From Ricordea florida (Eukaryota > Cnidaria > Anthozoa > Corallimorpharia > Ricordeidae), in contig OX453276.1 in NCBI GenBank assembly GCA_949710005.1, positions 22,954,349-23,018,348 of the forward strand: 64,000 bases of DNA, read 5' to 3'. The notes under the pieces are model-generated. The model saw only the letters and a list, made by a program, of their open reading frames with translations. It was not told the DNA's origin and ran no database searches. Position numbers and translations under genes: made by a program. Of the stretch, positions 47,940-57,100 are shown piece after piece. The stretch's first letter is position 1; each line of letters begins with the position of its first letter.

Positions 47940-48329
47940 TCAACAGGAAACCTTTAAATTAATTCGGATAGGTTGGTTATTTAAGTTGGGCTTTTTTCCA
48001 TCTTTATCTAAAATCCACAAAGTAAAATAGTTGACCGGATTTTTGTTTTTTGGAACTCTTAAACAAGGTTGGTTTTCATATGATGGAATAACAGCTAGTA
48101 ATTGTGAGGGATTAAGTTCTAAATTTTCACCTAAGGTTTTACAACAATTTGTATATGAAGACTTTGGCTCTATAAGATCACACATTAAGTGCATTGGATT
48201 TATATATGTTGAATGATGAATGTAACTAAATTGTAATTGTATATCTTTTACATTAGTTAATGGTGGATCTAGATAAATTCTTGTTTCAGGAGTTAACATA
48301 GTTATAGATAGAAATATTGTCTCATTCAT
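47940..48329 (-). CDS. Small beta-rich protein, possible minor capsid or penton
   Basis: 129 residues with no membrane segment or coiled coil. Alternating hydrophobic residues, many Pro and Asn, and a C-terminal segment (PIRINLKVSC) suggest a beta-sandwich. In Polintons the vertex (penton) protein is a single jelly-roll encoded near the capsid gene, so this is one candidate, though it is short for that. The TTTAAA box (48358-48363) sits inside the 3' end of the next gene upstream. Role inferred only. Confidence 0.72.
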   Translation of the reverse strand: MNETIFLSITMLTPETRIYLDPPLTNVKDIQLQFSYIHHSTYINPMHLMCDLIEPKSSYTNCCKTLGENLELNPSQLLAVIPSYENQPCLRVPKNKNPVNYFTLWILDKDGKKPNLNNQPIRINLKVSC

Positions 48330-48339
48330 TATTTTTTAC

Positions 48340-49503
48340 TTATCTCCTCTTCTTGTTTTTAAACTGTTCCACAAAATATAGAACCACAGCCATTATCAAA
48401 AGCCAAGCATTCTTACCCAAAAACCCAATAACCTCACCTGCTGTTTTGAATAGAAAGCTCACAATGGCTCCAACCATTCCAGGTAATATTTCACCGAGTT
48501 TCTTACCAATAGTTTTCAACCCATTACCAACACCTTTACCTAATTTGGATAGACCTTTAGAAAGATTAGAAACTATAACACCAATAACTACACCTACAGC
48601 ACTTACAACAGCAAAGACTGTAAAACCATACTTTTTAAAGATGTACTTTACCCGATCACGAAGAGGCATATTTTTAAGTATTTCATCATTTCGTCTCTCG
48701 ATATCAGCAATTTGATCTTCGTTTAATATTATCTGCTTTCTCGATAGTTCTTCAAATTTATTAATCCTTGATTGCAACTGATCTCTACTTTGTTCTACAT
48801 TTCTTAAATTAGACAGTCCCTTCTTATTTTTTTCAACTTCATCTTTGTATCGATTCAATTCACTCAAAAGTTTCTCAGCCTCTGTTTTAGCTTTATCCAA
48901 ATAGCTATTTTTTTCCACGATTGTTACTTGTTGTTTCTCAATGAATTCACGTAGATTTTTTTCATTATCAATATAATGTTGTCTTTCCAATTCATTTGTT
49001 TCCACTACTGCTCTTAAACCGTCCAATGTATTAAGTAAATCCATAATTTGTTTATTCTTTTCATTCAAATCATCATTTAGTTTATTATTATTTAGAATAA
49101 GACTCTGAGAATCAATACCAATTGCTCTCTTGATTGTAATAGGAAGTGGGTCATAATTTACCAAATCCCCATTAGAACCAATGAGTAAATGCTCCTTATT
49201 GTCAACTCGATCAGTCAATCTAACCCATACCCCCATATCATCAATTCTTGCGCTGAATGGTGAATTTAGTGGGTCGAAATTGTAGAACTTCTCTTCTATC
49301 TTTTTTAAAGCGCGAGACCTATTGTCTTCTTTACTTTCCTTAATCAGTGGTGATTCTTCATCATCATCATCATCATCATCCCCATAAGCAGGATTTTGAT
49401 AAGTAGTGGATGTGCTTGTGATTGGATGTGCATCAAATGTTTCATCCTTATCATCATCATCATCTAGATCATCTAGTGGTATTTCTTCTTCATATTTAGA
49501 CAT
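48340..49503 (-). CDS. Acidic coiled-coil membrane protein of Polinton
   Basis: 387 residues. An Asp-rich start (residues 10-20, and a second acidic run encoded by an ATC repeat near 49355) is followed by a long coiled coil from about 145 to 275. A hydrophobic segment lies around 293-315, then an amphipathic Gly/Lys/Leu stretch (LSKLGKGVGNGLKTIGKKLG), and a second hydrophobic pair up to about 380, ending in KNKKRR. The amphipathic stretch recalls membrane-lytic minor capsid proteins such as adenovirus pVI, but I see no direct homology. A TTTAAAGATTTC box starts 27 nt before the ATG. Confidence 0.82.
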   Translation of the reverse strand: MSKYEEEIPLDDLDDDDDKDETFDAHPITSTSTTYQNPAYGDDDDDDDEESPLIKESKEDNRSRALKKIEEKFYNFDPLNSPFSARIDDMGVWVRLTDRVDNKEHLLIGSNGDLVNYDPLPITIKRAIGIDSQSLILNNNKLNDDLNEKNKQIMDLLNTLDGLRAVVETNELERQHYIDNEKNLREFIEKQQVTIVEKNSYLDKAKTEAEKLLSELNRYKDEVEKNKKGLSNLRNVEQSRDQLQSRINKFEELSRKQIILNEDQIADIERRNDEILKNMPLRDRVKYIFKKYGFTVFAVVSAVGVVIGVIVSNLSKGLSKLGKGVGNGLKTIGKKLGEILPGMVGAIVSFLFKTAGEVIGFLGKNAWLLIMAVVLYFVEQFKNKKRR

Positions 49504-49554
49504 GATTTTTTACTAATCTGTAAGAAATCTTTAAACTTCATCATACTCACTTTA

Positions 49555-49947
49555 CTAAAATAATTTACTAACCAAATATCCCAATGTCAACATACCAACA
49601 CCTACATATGCCATCTCCCCCTTCTTTTGGTTATCACTTGGTCTATAATAATCAGAGAATTTTGGTTCATGTGTCTCACTATACAATTTCAAAGCTTCAT
49701 CTGTATTAGAAATATTTTTTGAAGCTTGATATTTAGCATCCTTTTGTTGAGAGTGCCAATCAATGAGTTTCTGTCTATTTTCCTGATATGTTGCATAATC
49801 TTTTTGATATTTTTCTAATGCTTTGTCGTGTCTTATTTTCTCTGTATCTGTTTTATCGCCTAAGAGATATTTTGCAAGATATGATCCACCAACAAAGGTA
49901 GTAGCATTCAATACAGCCCCACCAATCATCATTGCTAATGCTGCCAT
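49555..49947 (-). CDS. Small two-segment membrane protein of Polinton
   Basis: 130 residues: a hydrophobic Ala/Gly-rich N-terminus (about 1-28), a central charged helix (about 35-75, YQKDYATYQENRQKLIDW) and a hydrophobic C-terminus (about 111-129). Likely an integral membrane virion protein. Its upstream box is degenerate (TTTAGAGGATC on the coding strand, near 49972-49980). Confidence 0.75.
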   Translation of the reverse strand: MAALAMMIGGAVLNATTFVGGSYLAKYLLGDKTDTEKIRHDKALEKYQKDYATYQENRQKLIDWHSQQKDAKYQASKNISNTDEALKLYSETHEPKFSDYYRPSDNQKKGEMAYVGVGMLTLGYLVSKLF

Positions 49948-49949
49948 TT

Positions 49950-50168
49950 TTATTTTGGTAAAATATTTTGATCCTCTAAATACGTTTTTATGTACATACT
50001 ACCAGATAGAACAGCGACCCATTTTGCATAATTTGTAATACTTGAGGATGGATCGTTCATAAATGATTCTTTCAGTGCTTTTTTAGCTACATACCCAACT
50101 CCAGCTGCTAATCCAATAAGTACGGCTGAATCAGTAACAGTTTTCACAAGTTTGTTTTCATTTGACAT
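49950..50168 (-). CDS. Very small hydrophobic Polinton protein
   Basis: 72 residues with hydrophobic stretches at about 8-29 and 44-60 and no motif. It lies only 2 bp upstream of the next gene. A TTTAAAGATTTC box starts 28 nt before the ATG, identical over 12 bases to that of the 387-residue gene, which supports it as a real gene despite its size. Confidence 0.65.
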   Translation of the reverse strand: MSNENKLVKTVTDSAVLIGLAAGVGYVAKKALKESFMNDPSSSITNYAKWVAVLSGSMYIKTYLEDQNILPK

Positions 50169-50210
50169 GATTTTTTACAATATCAGTAAGAAATCTTTAA
50201 ACTACTTTCC

Positions 50211-50615
50211 TCACAGCATTACCATTTTTGGAGTTTGTTTTTGCGGAGGTGTTTGGGTTGGTTGGGTAGTGGTATTTAATGGTTGAGGTGGGTGGTAAGG
50301 AACTTTGTTTTTGTAATATCTCATAAACATATCAAATGCAGTAAACCCTATTCCAACAATGGATAAAACAGTAGTAAAAGATAATTCTGGAATCCATGCT
50401 TTTGTATTTTCTTCTTCATTCAAATTTTCTTCATTTTTTATCTCCGCTTGTTCTTTTTCACGTTTCATTTCCCTGGCTAACGCTTCCCAGGCTGTTTTGT
50501 TTTTTTCTGCCGTTTTCTTACCAGCTGCAACCTTTTTAGGATCTTTCTCTTTCTTTTTAGGATCTTTCTTTTCAGGTATGGGATCCATTGTAATTTGTTC
50601 AACTTGTTCAGACAT
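50211..50615 (-). CDS. Lys/Glu-rich single-pass protein of Polinton
   Basis: 134 residues. Residues 1-70 are very rich in Lys and Glu with repeated KKKEKDPKK-like runs, followed by a hydrophobic segment at about 81-98 and a Pro/Thr/Gln-rich tail. Likely a charged internal domain tethered to a membrane; nucleic acid contact by the basic part is possible. A TTTAAAGATTC box begins 30 nt before the ATG. Confidence 0.72.
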   Translation of the reverse strand: MSEQVEQITMDPIPEKKDPKKKEKDPKKVAAGKKTAEKNKTAWEALAREMKREKEQAEIKNEENLNEEENTKAWIPELSFTTVLSIVGIGFTAFDMFMRYYKNKVPYHPPQPLNTTTQPTQTPPQKQTPKMVML

Positions 50616-50650
50616 TATTATTTTATTTCACAAAGTAAAGAATCTTTAAA

Positions 50651-50702
50651 TCAGTTGTGCTCAGTTACATGCTCAGTTGTGCTCAGTTACATGCTCAGTT
50701 TT
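50651..50702. repeat. 22-bp direct repeat at a Polinton gene end
   Basis: TCAGTTGTGCTCAGTTACATGC occurs twice in tandem, followed by a partial third copy. It spans the 3' end of the 166-residue gene, duplicating part of its C-terminal codons (TEHVTEH), and the short gap before the next gene. Confidence 0.8.
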
Positions 50703-51173
50703 GTTAGAATCCTCTTGTATTTTTTTGATTTTAATGTGTTTAGCAACCTGGAAAAGTCCGCTAGCAAGTGCTGCTAATCTTCCTGCTTTTAATGCTAATA
50801 GACCTAAAATGTTTGTTAGTTCACGATTAACCAAATCATCATTCTTCAAGTCTTTACAAAGCGCTTCTATATCATCCACAGGAACCATGTAAGAAATGGC
50901 ATGAGAAACTAATTGAAGAGATGAATCTACTAATCCATCATTAATTTTCTTACCTAATACTGTCTGATATCTATTATAATATTTTTCAATGTCTTTTTCT
51001 GTGAGTTTATTCTTTATATCACCCAGACTCATCTCAACACCTAAATATTCCTTTGCAGTTCCAAGAACTGCGAGAATAGCTAGTGATTCTTGTTTTATTT
51101 CAATATCATCATTATCTTTTATCTCATCTTTTACCTCAGTTTTTTCTTCCAAATAATCTTCAATTTCTGTCAT
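50673..51173 (-). CDS. Helical acidic protein of Polinton, unknown
   Basis: 166 residues, predicted mostly helical, with an acidic first 30 residues and a more hydrophobic, Ala/Leu-rich C-terminal part (about 118-145). It sits directly downstream of the packaging ATPase. Its TTTAAAAGAATCC box overlaps the ATPase stop codon region at 51204-51209, 31 nt before the start. No family recognised. Protease residues were looked for and not found. Confidence 0.75.
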   Translation of the reverse strand: MTEIEDYLEEKTEVKDEIKDNDDIEIKQESLAILAVLGTAKEYLGVEMSLGDIKNKLTEKDIEKYYNRYQTVLGKKINDGLVDSSLQLVSHAISYMVPVDDIEALCKDLKNDDLVNRELTNILGLLALKAGRLAALASGLFQVAKHIKIKKIQEDSNKTEHVTEHN

Positions 51174-51204
51174 ATTTTAATTTTTTAATAATACATGGAT
51201 TCTT

Positions 51205-51831
51205 TTAAATCACCGCAGGAATCTCCAAATAACATTGGAATGGATAACGTAAACACAAACATAGTCTAGAATATTTTTCAGTTTTAAGTATTTCAACAAA
51301 TTTTTTACATGTTTCAGAGTCTAAATCACCTCCATAATCTTCGAAAAGCATCTTCATACCTTTCTGTGATGGATTATGGAATGTAACAACACAAGCAACA
51401 TTTTCACGGAATGGTTTTGCAATGGATGTTAATTGCTGAGTTAGAACCCATACCGATAATCCATGATGTCTTCCAGAAAATGCTAAATCTATAAACTTGT
51501 TTGATCGTTTCTTAAGATCTTTGGATACAGCACAATCGTCTAAAATTATTAGTGTATTTGTACCAGAGAACAAAGTTTGACAATCAGTTAATATCTCGTT
51601 AATCTCATCGCTGTTACTGGAATCTGGTGACAATACCAAGAAATGTTTATCTCCGCGAGCAAAATTATGATAGGTTTTATTTTTAGAAAAAGTCGGACAA
51701 ATGAGAACAATGTATTCAAACAATTTTTTAAACGGTCCTCTAAGCTGATCAATTATGTACCTTGTCTTTCCACAATTTGTTGGTCCGGTTATAATACAAT
51801 GAAAAGGAACTTTATCTCGTAATTCTTCCAT
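51205..51831 (-). CDS. A32/FtsK-HerA-type genome packaging ATPase
   Basis: 208 residues. It is a P-loop ATPase expected to pump the element DNA into a capsid. Walker A GPTNCGKT is at 16-23, Walker B LIILDD at 94-99, and a WVLTQQ sensor-like motif at 128-133 after RHHG, all typical of Polinton and poxvirus A32-like ATPases. Length is in the usual compact range for Polintons. It lies 8 bp downstream of the capsid candidate in the same direction, the usual capsid-ATPase pairing. The upstream box is degenerate (CTTAAGATC). All motifs are intact. Confidence 0.93.
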   Translation of the reverse strand: MEELRDKVPFHCIITGPTNCGKTRYIIDQLRGPFKKLFEYIVLICPTFSKNKTYHNFARGDKHFLVLSPDSSNSDEINEILTDCQTLFSGTNTLIILDDCAVSKDLKKRSNKFIDLAFSGRHHGLSVWVLTQQLTSIAKPFRENVACVVTFHNPSQKGMKMLFEDYGGDLDSETCKKFVEILKTEKYSRLCLCLRYPFQCYLEIPAVI

Positions 51832-51839
51832 CTTTTTAA

Positions 51840-53078
51840 CTAATACATAATTGATCTTAAGTTTGAATTCATAATCTCCATCGCTGCATCAGCTACTACA
51901 AACATATAACATGTGATATTTCCTGTTCCTCCAACTTGTCGTTTCATTTCTAGTTTTACTCCATCTCTCGTGTTGTTTAAGGCCATACCTCCACCATGAA
52001 TACCATTATCTGGGTGTGTTCTCAAATCAATCCATAATGCAAACTTATCGGAATAAAAATCATTTAGCTTTACTCCCTCTTTACCAAAACGTTTAATTAC
52101 TGAATCCCAGAAGTCAGAAGGTTTCATTCCCTTGGAGTAAATACGATTTGGCATCCCGTCAACGTTAATATCGATTGATGTTATATTTGGATTTACAAAC
52201 TTTTCAGAATCTCTCTTTCCCCCACCGTATCCATCTGTGAACAAGCATAATATTCCCGTCATTGATCTCCTAGGTATATTAATGTACTCATTTATGTAAC
52301 TGTCATTAGGTTTGGAGATGGTAAAAGTTTTGTGTAAAAGCACGTTCTCATAAAAGAATACTTTACCAACCTGATAAGCTGACTGAGCCTCATTAGCCAA
52401 GTATTCACTTGAGATACAAGAATATTCCAATTCAAGATTTTCTATTTTATAAGTTGGAGTTTTGGTAGTGTCAGAATAAAAAACAATATCATAAACTGGA
52501 GCTAGTGTAATCTCAAATATTAGTGAATGAGGTAATGCCTTTGGATAAAAAACGCCATGTTTGCTGAGAATAAGATGGTTTAGTGGGATACGGTACTTGG
52601 TGTTGTATACTGATGCATAAGCTACTTCCTTTGCATTCCCTGATGTTACCTTATCACCAGCATTTGTTCTAAGTTTCCTAATGTTTTCAGAAGAAATACC
52701 TTGTTTTATTCCATTCTGTCTATCTTCAGCTGTTAAGTATAAGTCATGATAGGTTTGAAAGAGATCGTATCTTTGAGTATCCTGTAATGTTTCACCACCA
52801 AAAAGAACCCTGAGTCTTGATACAAGGTTACTACCAACGTTATTCACAAGTGTATTATTAGCATGACCATCAACAGTTAAGTCAAATAATAGAGATACAC
52901 TTCCTGGTACAATAACTACATTATGAGAAGGTTGTGGAATATTTATATATAAGGTTTCTCCAGGATTGGCAGATGATGGATTTAGAGTAATTCTATTCAG
53001 TGATGATTCCGCTTTCAAACCGAGAGGCTCTAGAGGAATTCTATTTGGGTTAATTTCTTTGGATATAGATTGTGACAT
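51840..53078 (-). CDS. Major capsid protein candidate (double jelly-roll type)
   Basis: 412 residues, predominantly beta by composition, with no membrane segment. Features that fit the Polinton capsid family, often annotated in animal genomes as F54H12.2-like: the N-terminal NIPQP segment, FGGETLQDTQRYDLFQTYHD at about 92-111, a conserved KHGVFYP-like loop at about 173-179, and placement next to the packaging ATPase. The fold is inferred from family resemblance and context, not from a structure. Upstream, TTTAAAAGAATAC begins 31 nt before the ATG, and a second TTTAAA at 53086-53091 is close to it. Transcribed away from the integrase. Confidence 0.75.
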   Translation of the reverse strand: MSQSISKEINPNRIPLEPLGLKAESSLNRITLNPSSANPGETLYINIPQPSHNVVIVPGSVSLLFDLTVDGHANNTLVNNVGSNLVSRLRVLFGGETLQDTQRYDLFQTYHDLYLTAEDRQNGIKQGISSENIRKLRTNAGDKVTSGNAKEVAYASVYNTKYRIPLNHLILSKHGVFYPKALPHSLIFEITLAPVYDIVFYSDTTKTPTYKIENLELEYSCISSEYLANEAQSAYQVGKVFFYENVLLHKTFTISKPNDSYINEYINIPRRSMTGILCLFTDGYGGGKRDSEKFVNPNITSIDINVDGMPNRIYSKGMKPSDFWDSVIKRFGKEGVKLNDFYSDKFALWIDLRTHPDNGIHGGGMALNNTRDGVKLEMKRQVGGTGNITCYMFVVADAAMEIMNSNLRSIMY

Positions 53079-53127
53079 GTTTTATTTTAAAGATAGGTGG
53101 AGTATTCTTTTAAATTAGTAACGGAAA
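53079..53127. promoter_or_regulatory. Divergent promoter between capsid and integrase genes
   Basis: Only 49 bp separate the two start codons. They hold two palindromic TTTAAA boxes (53086-53091, 53109-53114). The distal one is 31 nt from the capsid ATG, matching other genes in the element; the other is 37 nt from the integrase ATG. Confidence 0.6.
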
Positions 53128-54105
53128 ATGTTATCAAAAATATATTATTCAACTTTCGGATATTGGAAAGGATATTCTGCCATTCCTAAATTAGCTGAGA
53201 AAGCAAAAGTTAGTGAAGATGTGGCTAAAAGATGGCTTGAGAAACAGGCAATGTGGCAAATCTATCTACCAGCTCCAAAATATATTCCTAGACCACACTG
53301 GGTTGTAGATAAACCTAATCAGATTCATCAAGCAGATTTATTATTTTTACCGCATGATAGAGTTGGAAGAAAGACCTATCGATATGCTTTGGTTGTGATT
53401 GATATAGCCAGTCGATACAAAGATGCTGAACCATTAACATCAAAAGAAACTCATGAAATATCCAAAGCCTTCAGTAATATTTACTCTAGAAAGTTAAAAT
53501 ATCCAAAGACATTAATTGTTGATCCAGGAAGAGAATTTATGGGTGATGTGACAAAACTTATGGATAGACATAATGTAAACATTCAGAGAAGTGAAACCGG
53601 AAACCATAGAGCTCAAGCATTTGTTGAAAGAGCAAATAGAACATTAAGTGAACGATTATTTAGTCATCAATATGCACAAGAAATGATTAGTGATGATAGA
53701 TCTAGAGTATGGGTGAAACGATTACCAGATATTTTGAAAACTTTGAATAGTGTACCAACGAGAATAACTGGTAAAGAACCTGATAAAGCTATAAGAATGA
53801 AAGAGGTTGATATTGATCCGCCAAAATATAAGCGAGTTGTTGGATATGATGAGGTTAGACTACTGCCTGGTGTTAAAGTTAGATACTTATTCGCTCCCGG
53901 TGAACTTGAAGGTGGAGAACGAAGGAGAGCTACGGATCCTATTTGGAGCATTCAGATTTATGATATTTCTAGAAGTGTGGTTTCATATAATCAGCCAGTT
54001 TTGTATTATTTACTAGATGGACCTCGGCGTGGTTTTGTAAGGGAAGAACTTCAGGTTGTACCATATGATACCGAACTCCCAACTGATTCTGTTTTGCAAC
54101 TATAA
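53128..54105 (+). CDS. Polinton integrase (RVE family)
   Basis: 325 residues. It catalyses insertion of the element's linear DNA, generating the 6-bp duplication. A short N-terminal helical part (to about 60) resembles a DNA-binding head. The catalytic core has Asp70 in IHQAD, Asp132 in VDPGREF and Glu167 in AFVERANR, spaced as in D,D-35-E retroviral-type integrases. A C-terminal beta-rich region (about 245-318, with IWSIQIYDI and VREELQVV) looks like the SH3/chromo-like barrel of this family. It is the only gene besides the left terminal one on the plus strand. Its end overlaps the convergent PolB gene by 55 bp. Confidence 0.95.
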   Translation: MLSKIYYSTFGYWKGYSAIPKLAEKAKVSEDVAKRWLEKQAMWQIYLPAPKYIPRPHWVVDKPNQIHQADLLFLPHDRVGRKTYRYALVVIDIASRYKDAEPLTSKETHEISKAFSNIYSRKLKYPKTLIVDPGREFMGDVTKLMDRHNVNIQRSETGNHRAQAFVERANRTLSERLFSHQYAQEMISDDRSRVWVKRLPDILKTLNSVPTRITGKEPDKAIRMKEVDIDPPKYKRVVGYDEVRLLPGVKVRYLFAPGELEGGERRRATDPIWSIQIYDISRSVVSYNQPVLYYLLDGPRRGFVREELQVVPYDTELPTDSVLQL

Positions 54106-57100
54106 TGCCCGTAAGGTAAAGTATGTATTCCATCTTCACAAATTATTCTCTTATCATCATCAGCAGATAGTGCAACTTTATTTACAGTTTCAGTATAAAC
54201 ATCATGTAAGTGACTTCTTATTACATTCATCTTTCTGTATTGTTTTTCACCACTGAAGAGACATTTCTTATAATCTTCATGTTCTATGCTATTTTTTACA
54301 ACTGATGCTTCTACACCTTTATCTTTTTTTATCTCTTCACCATCATCCTTCTTTACAGAGTATAGCTTAGGCCGTAAACCAACAAATTCAATTAGCTGCT
54401 CCCCACCAGCTTCATCTTTAAACATATTGATTACTTTCTTGTTAACACCAGTCTCGATACCTGATAGGTGGTTTTTTGGAAAATTACTGGTATCAAACAT
54501 TTCTCTCACATCTGAACTAATATCCTTATAGAAATCTTTTGTTTGTATATCATATACAAGACTGTCTGTATCTGTAAACAACAATTTTGCTTTTTTACCA
54601 TATTTTACCTTTATATAATTATAGTGAAAGTTGTACATTATTGTTTTACTTAGATCTAAAATACACATACCTAAGTAAACAGGCTTATTGAATTTTATCT
54701 CTTTTTTCTTCATATGAATAGCTACCAGATTTTCACAAAAGATAGTACGATGTTGAAAGTTAGGTTTTGATATTAATTTTTTAGCATCTTTTTCATTTGT
54801 AACCAATTGTACATCCACCCTTTTTCTTATGTTTTCCATGGTTTTACCAAATACAGAGTTATTCATAAGTTTGAAGAAATCTTTCTCGAAGTCGTTTTTT
54901 GCAACAGATCTTAGTTTGGTGTTCAAGTCGATGTATGGTTTTAACCAAGCAGACTCTTTGAATGTAATACCTCTATGAATTTTTGTTACTCTTAGTCCAA
55001 GACTTTCATAAAGTTTTAGGGTTTCATGATGAACAACATATTTCACCTTATTGTTTAGGTTTGGGATTAATTTCTCAACCTTGTTAACCACAATTCTCTC
55101 TGGAGCTAGAGGATAATCACTATGTAAATCATGAAGGTGATGAGGATATTCTAAATCAACCTCGAGTATGCATGGGATATTTTTCCAGTTTTCAATCTCT
55201 TTATCTGTCATCCATTTAAATCCGTGAGTAGGTAGTGGTTTACTCATTGCCCCACCATATAGATTGTTTGCATCTAGATATATAATATAATTTATTAATT
55301 TGATAGGCTCGAAGTGGGTCATGTATGGATTATTAGCTTTTGCGTATCTAGTAGAAATCTGAGCTACACCACCACGAACTCCTTTCTCAAACATAAGCAA
55401 CATGTCGTGGTTAATTAAAAGCTCTAAATTCACTTTAGTTAACTTTAATGCTGCATCCCAAGCTAGTCCTGGAGCTGTGTAATACCAAGCGGGATCAAGA
55501 CCATAATTATTTAGAAAAACATCTCTAAAGTTCTCAAATACATCCATTAAAAGTATCACATCTGTCTTATTATATAGATCATGATAATCCCTCATTGTTT
55601 TCATATTAAAGGTTTTCCATACCTTTTTAGCATGTTGATAGTCATCTTCTGATATATCTTCATCGTTTAGTTTTGAATAAAATGCATCCTTTGGCGGAAG
55701 TTGGGTTTCGTTAAGTTTATCAAATCCATCAAACCAATCATAAGGAAACACACCCTTTCTCAACAATAACTCCAATTTCTCACCCTCATATTTTTTTTTC
55801 ATTAAACTTAAGTTCTTATCTGTTGGGGAAAGACAATTACTTTCAGATAACACACCTCTACATGCATCACACTTTCCACATCTAGTAAGATTATTAACTA
55901 AACTGTTAAGACTGGATGACATGAATTTAAATGAATCTATGAATCTGATATCTCGCTTTACAGGTTTCGGCTTTTCCTTATCAACCCACTCTTTTTTCTC
56001 TTCATCCCACTTTTTCACAACAACCCACTTTTTTTTCTCTTCATCCCATTTTTTCTCTTTATCTTTAAATGTATCAACTACAATCTCTTTTGTGAAAGAA
56101 ATATATTTTTCCTCATTATTAGGTATGCAGTTTATTTTACCTTCTGATACACCAAGATTCTTTATAAAAAGATGAGAGTCATAACCAGTTAGGTTGTGAA
56201 TGAAGATTGGGAAGAACTTTGGTATCCTATAATCTGAGTTGCATTTTTTATGTGCTGCTCCTCTATACTTTCCCGTAAGATGACAGTGATCCAATATCTT
56301 ATCTTCTTCTAATTCACCCTCACATATATGGCAGTGAGTAGCATTTTTATAGTCTTTTTTATCCGTTTCTAACATATTCTTCACATCATAATAATAGAAT
56401 TTCTTATTATTAGGTTTGATGTAATCAATGTAAACTTCCTTAATTTTTTTCTCCAATTTATCTACAAACATCTGTGCTATATCTTCGTTTGGGGATTTTG
56501 CAGTGTATTGTTCAATAATAGGCTCAAATAAGATATCATCAACACACTTTATTATAAAGCAGTATCCAGATGGTATATGTTTCTGATACTTTTCAGTAAA
56601 GCTTTCACTTTCATCTGGAGAGCAGGTGTCTATTTTCGCTGTAAAACTCTCAAAGTCAGCATATACAGTAACAGGCACCCGCATTTTATTTTTAAAGTTT
56701 ATAAATTTAATATACTTTGGATTTCCATATTTATCTTTTGGCATAACAATCTTAACTTCTTCGTTTTCATTACAGCGCTCCATATGTTCTTCCAATGATT
56801 TTTCTGTGGGGAAATGGTTGTAACATCTTTTACAAAATTTGTGATTGTGATGGTTTTTATCGACTTGAGATGAAGCAAGTTTATCAAAATTCTTTATCCA
56901 GCAGTAGTGATTATTTCCTTCATCATTTGATATTAGAAGTAATTCAATCAAATAACCACTTTGTTTCTTACTTATTCTTAGAGGGTATATTTCACCCTTA
57001 TCCTCATTAAATCCGTGGACATTAATTGTATAGTAGGGATTTTGCTTTTCAAACTTATAAATATCTTTTACTGAAACTGGAAACTCTATTCCTGTCCAAT

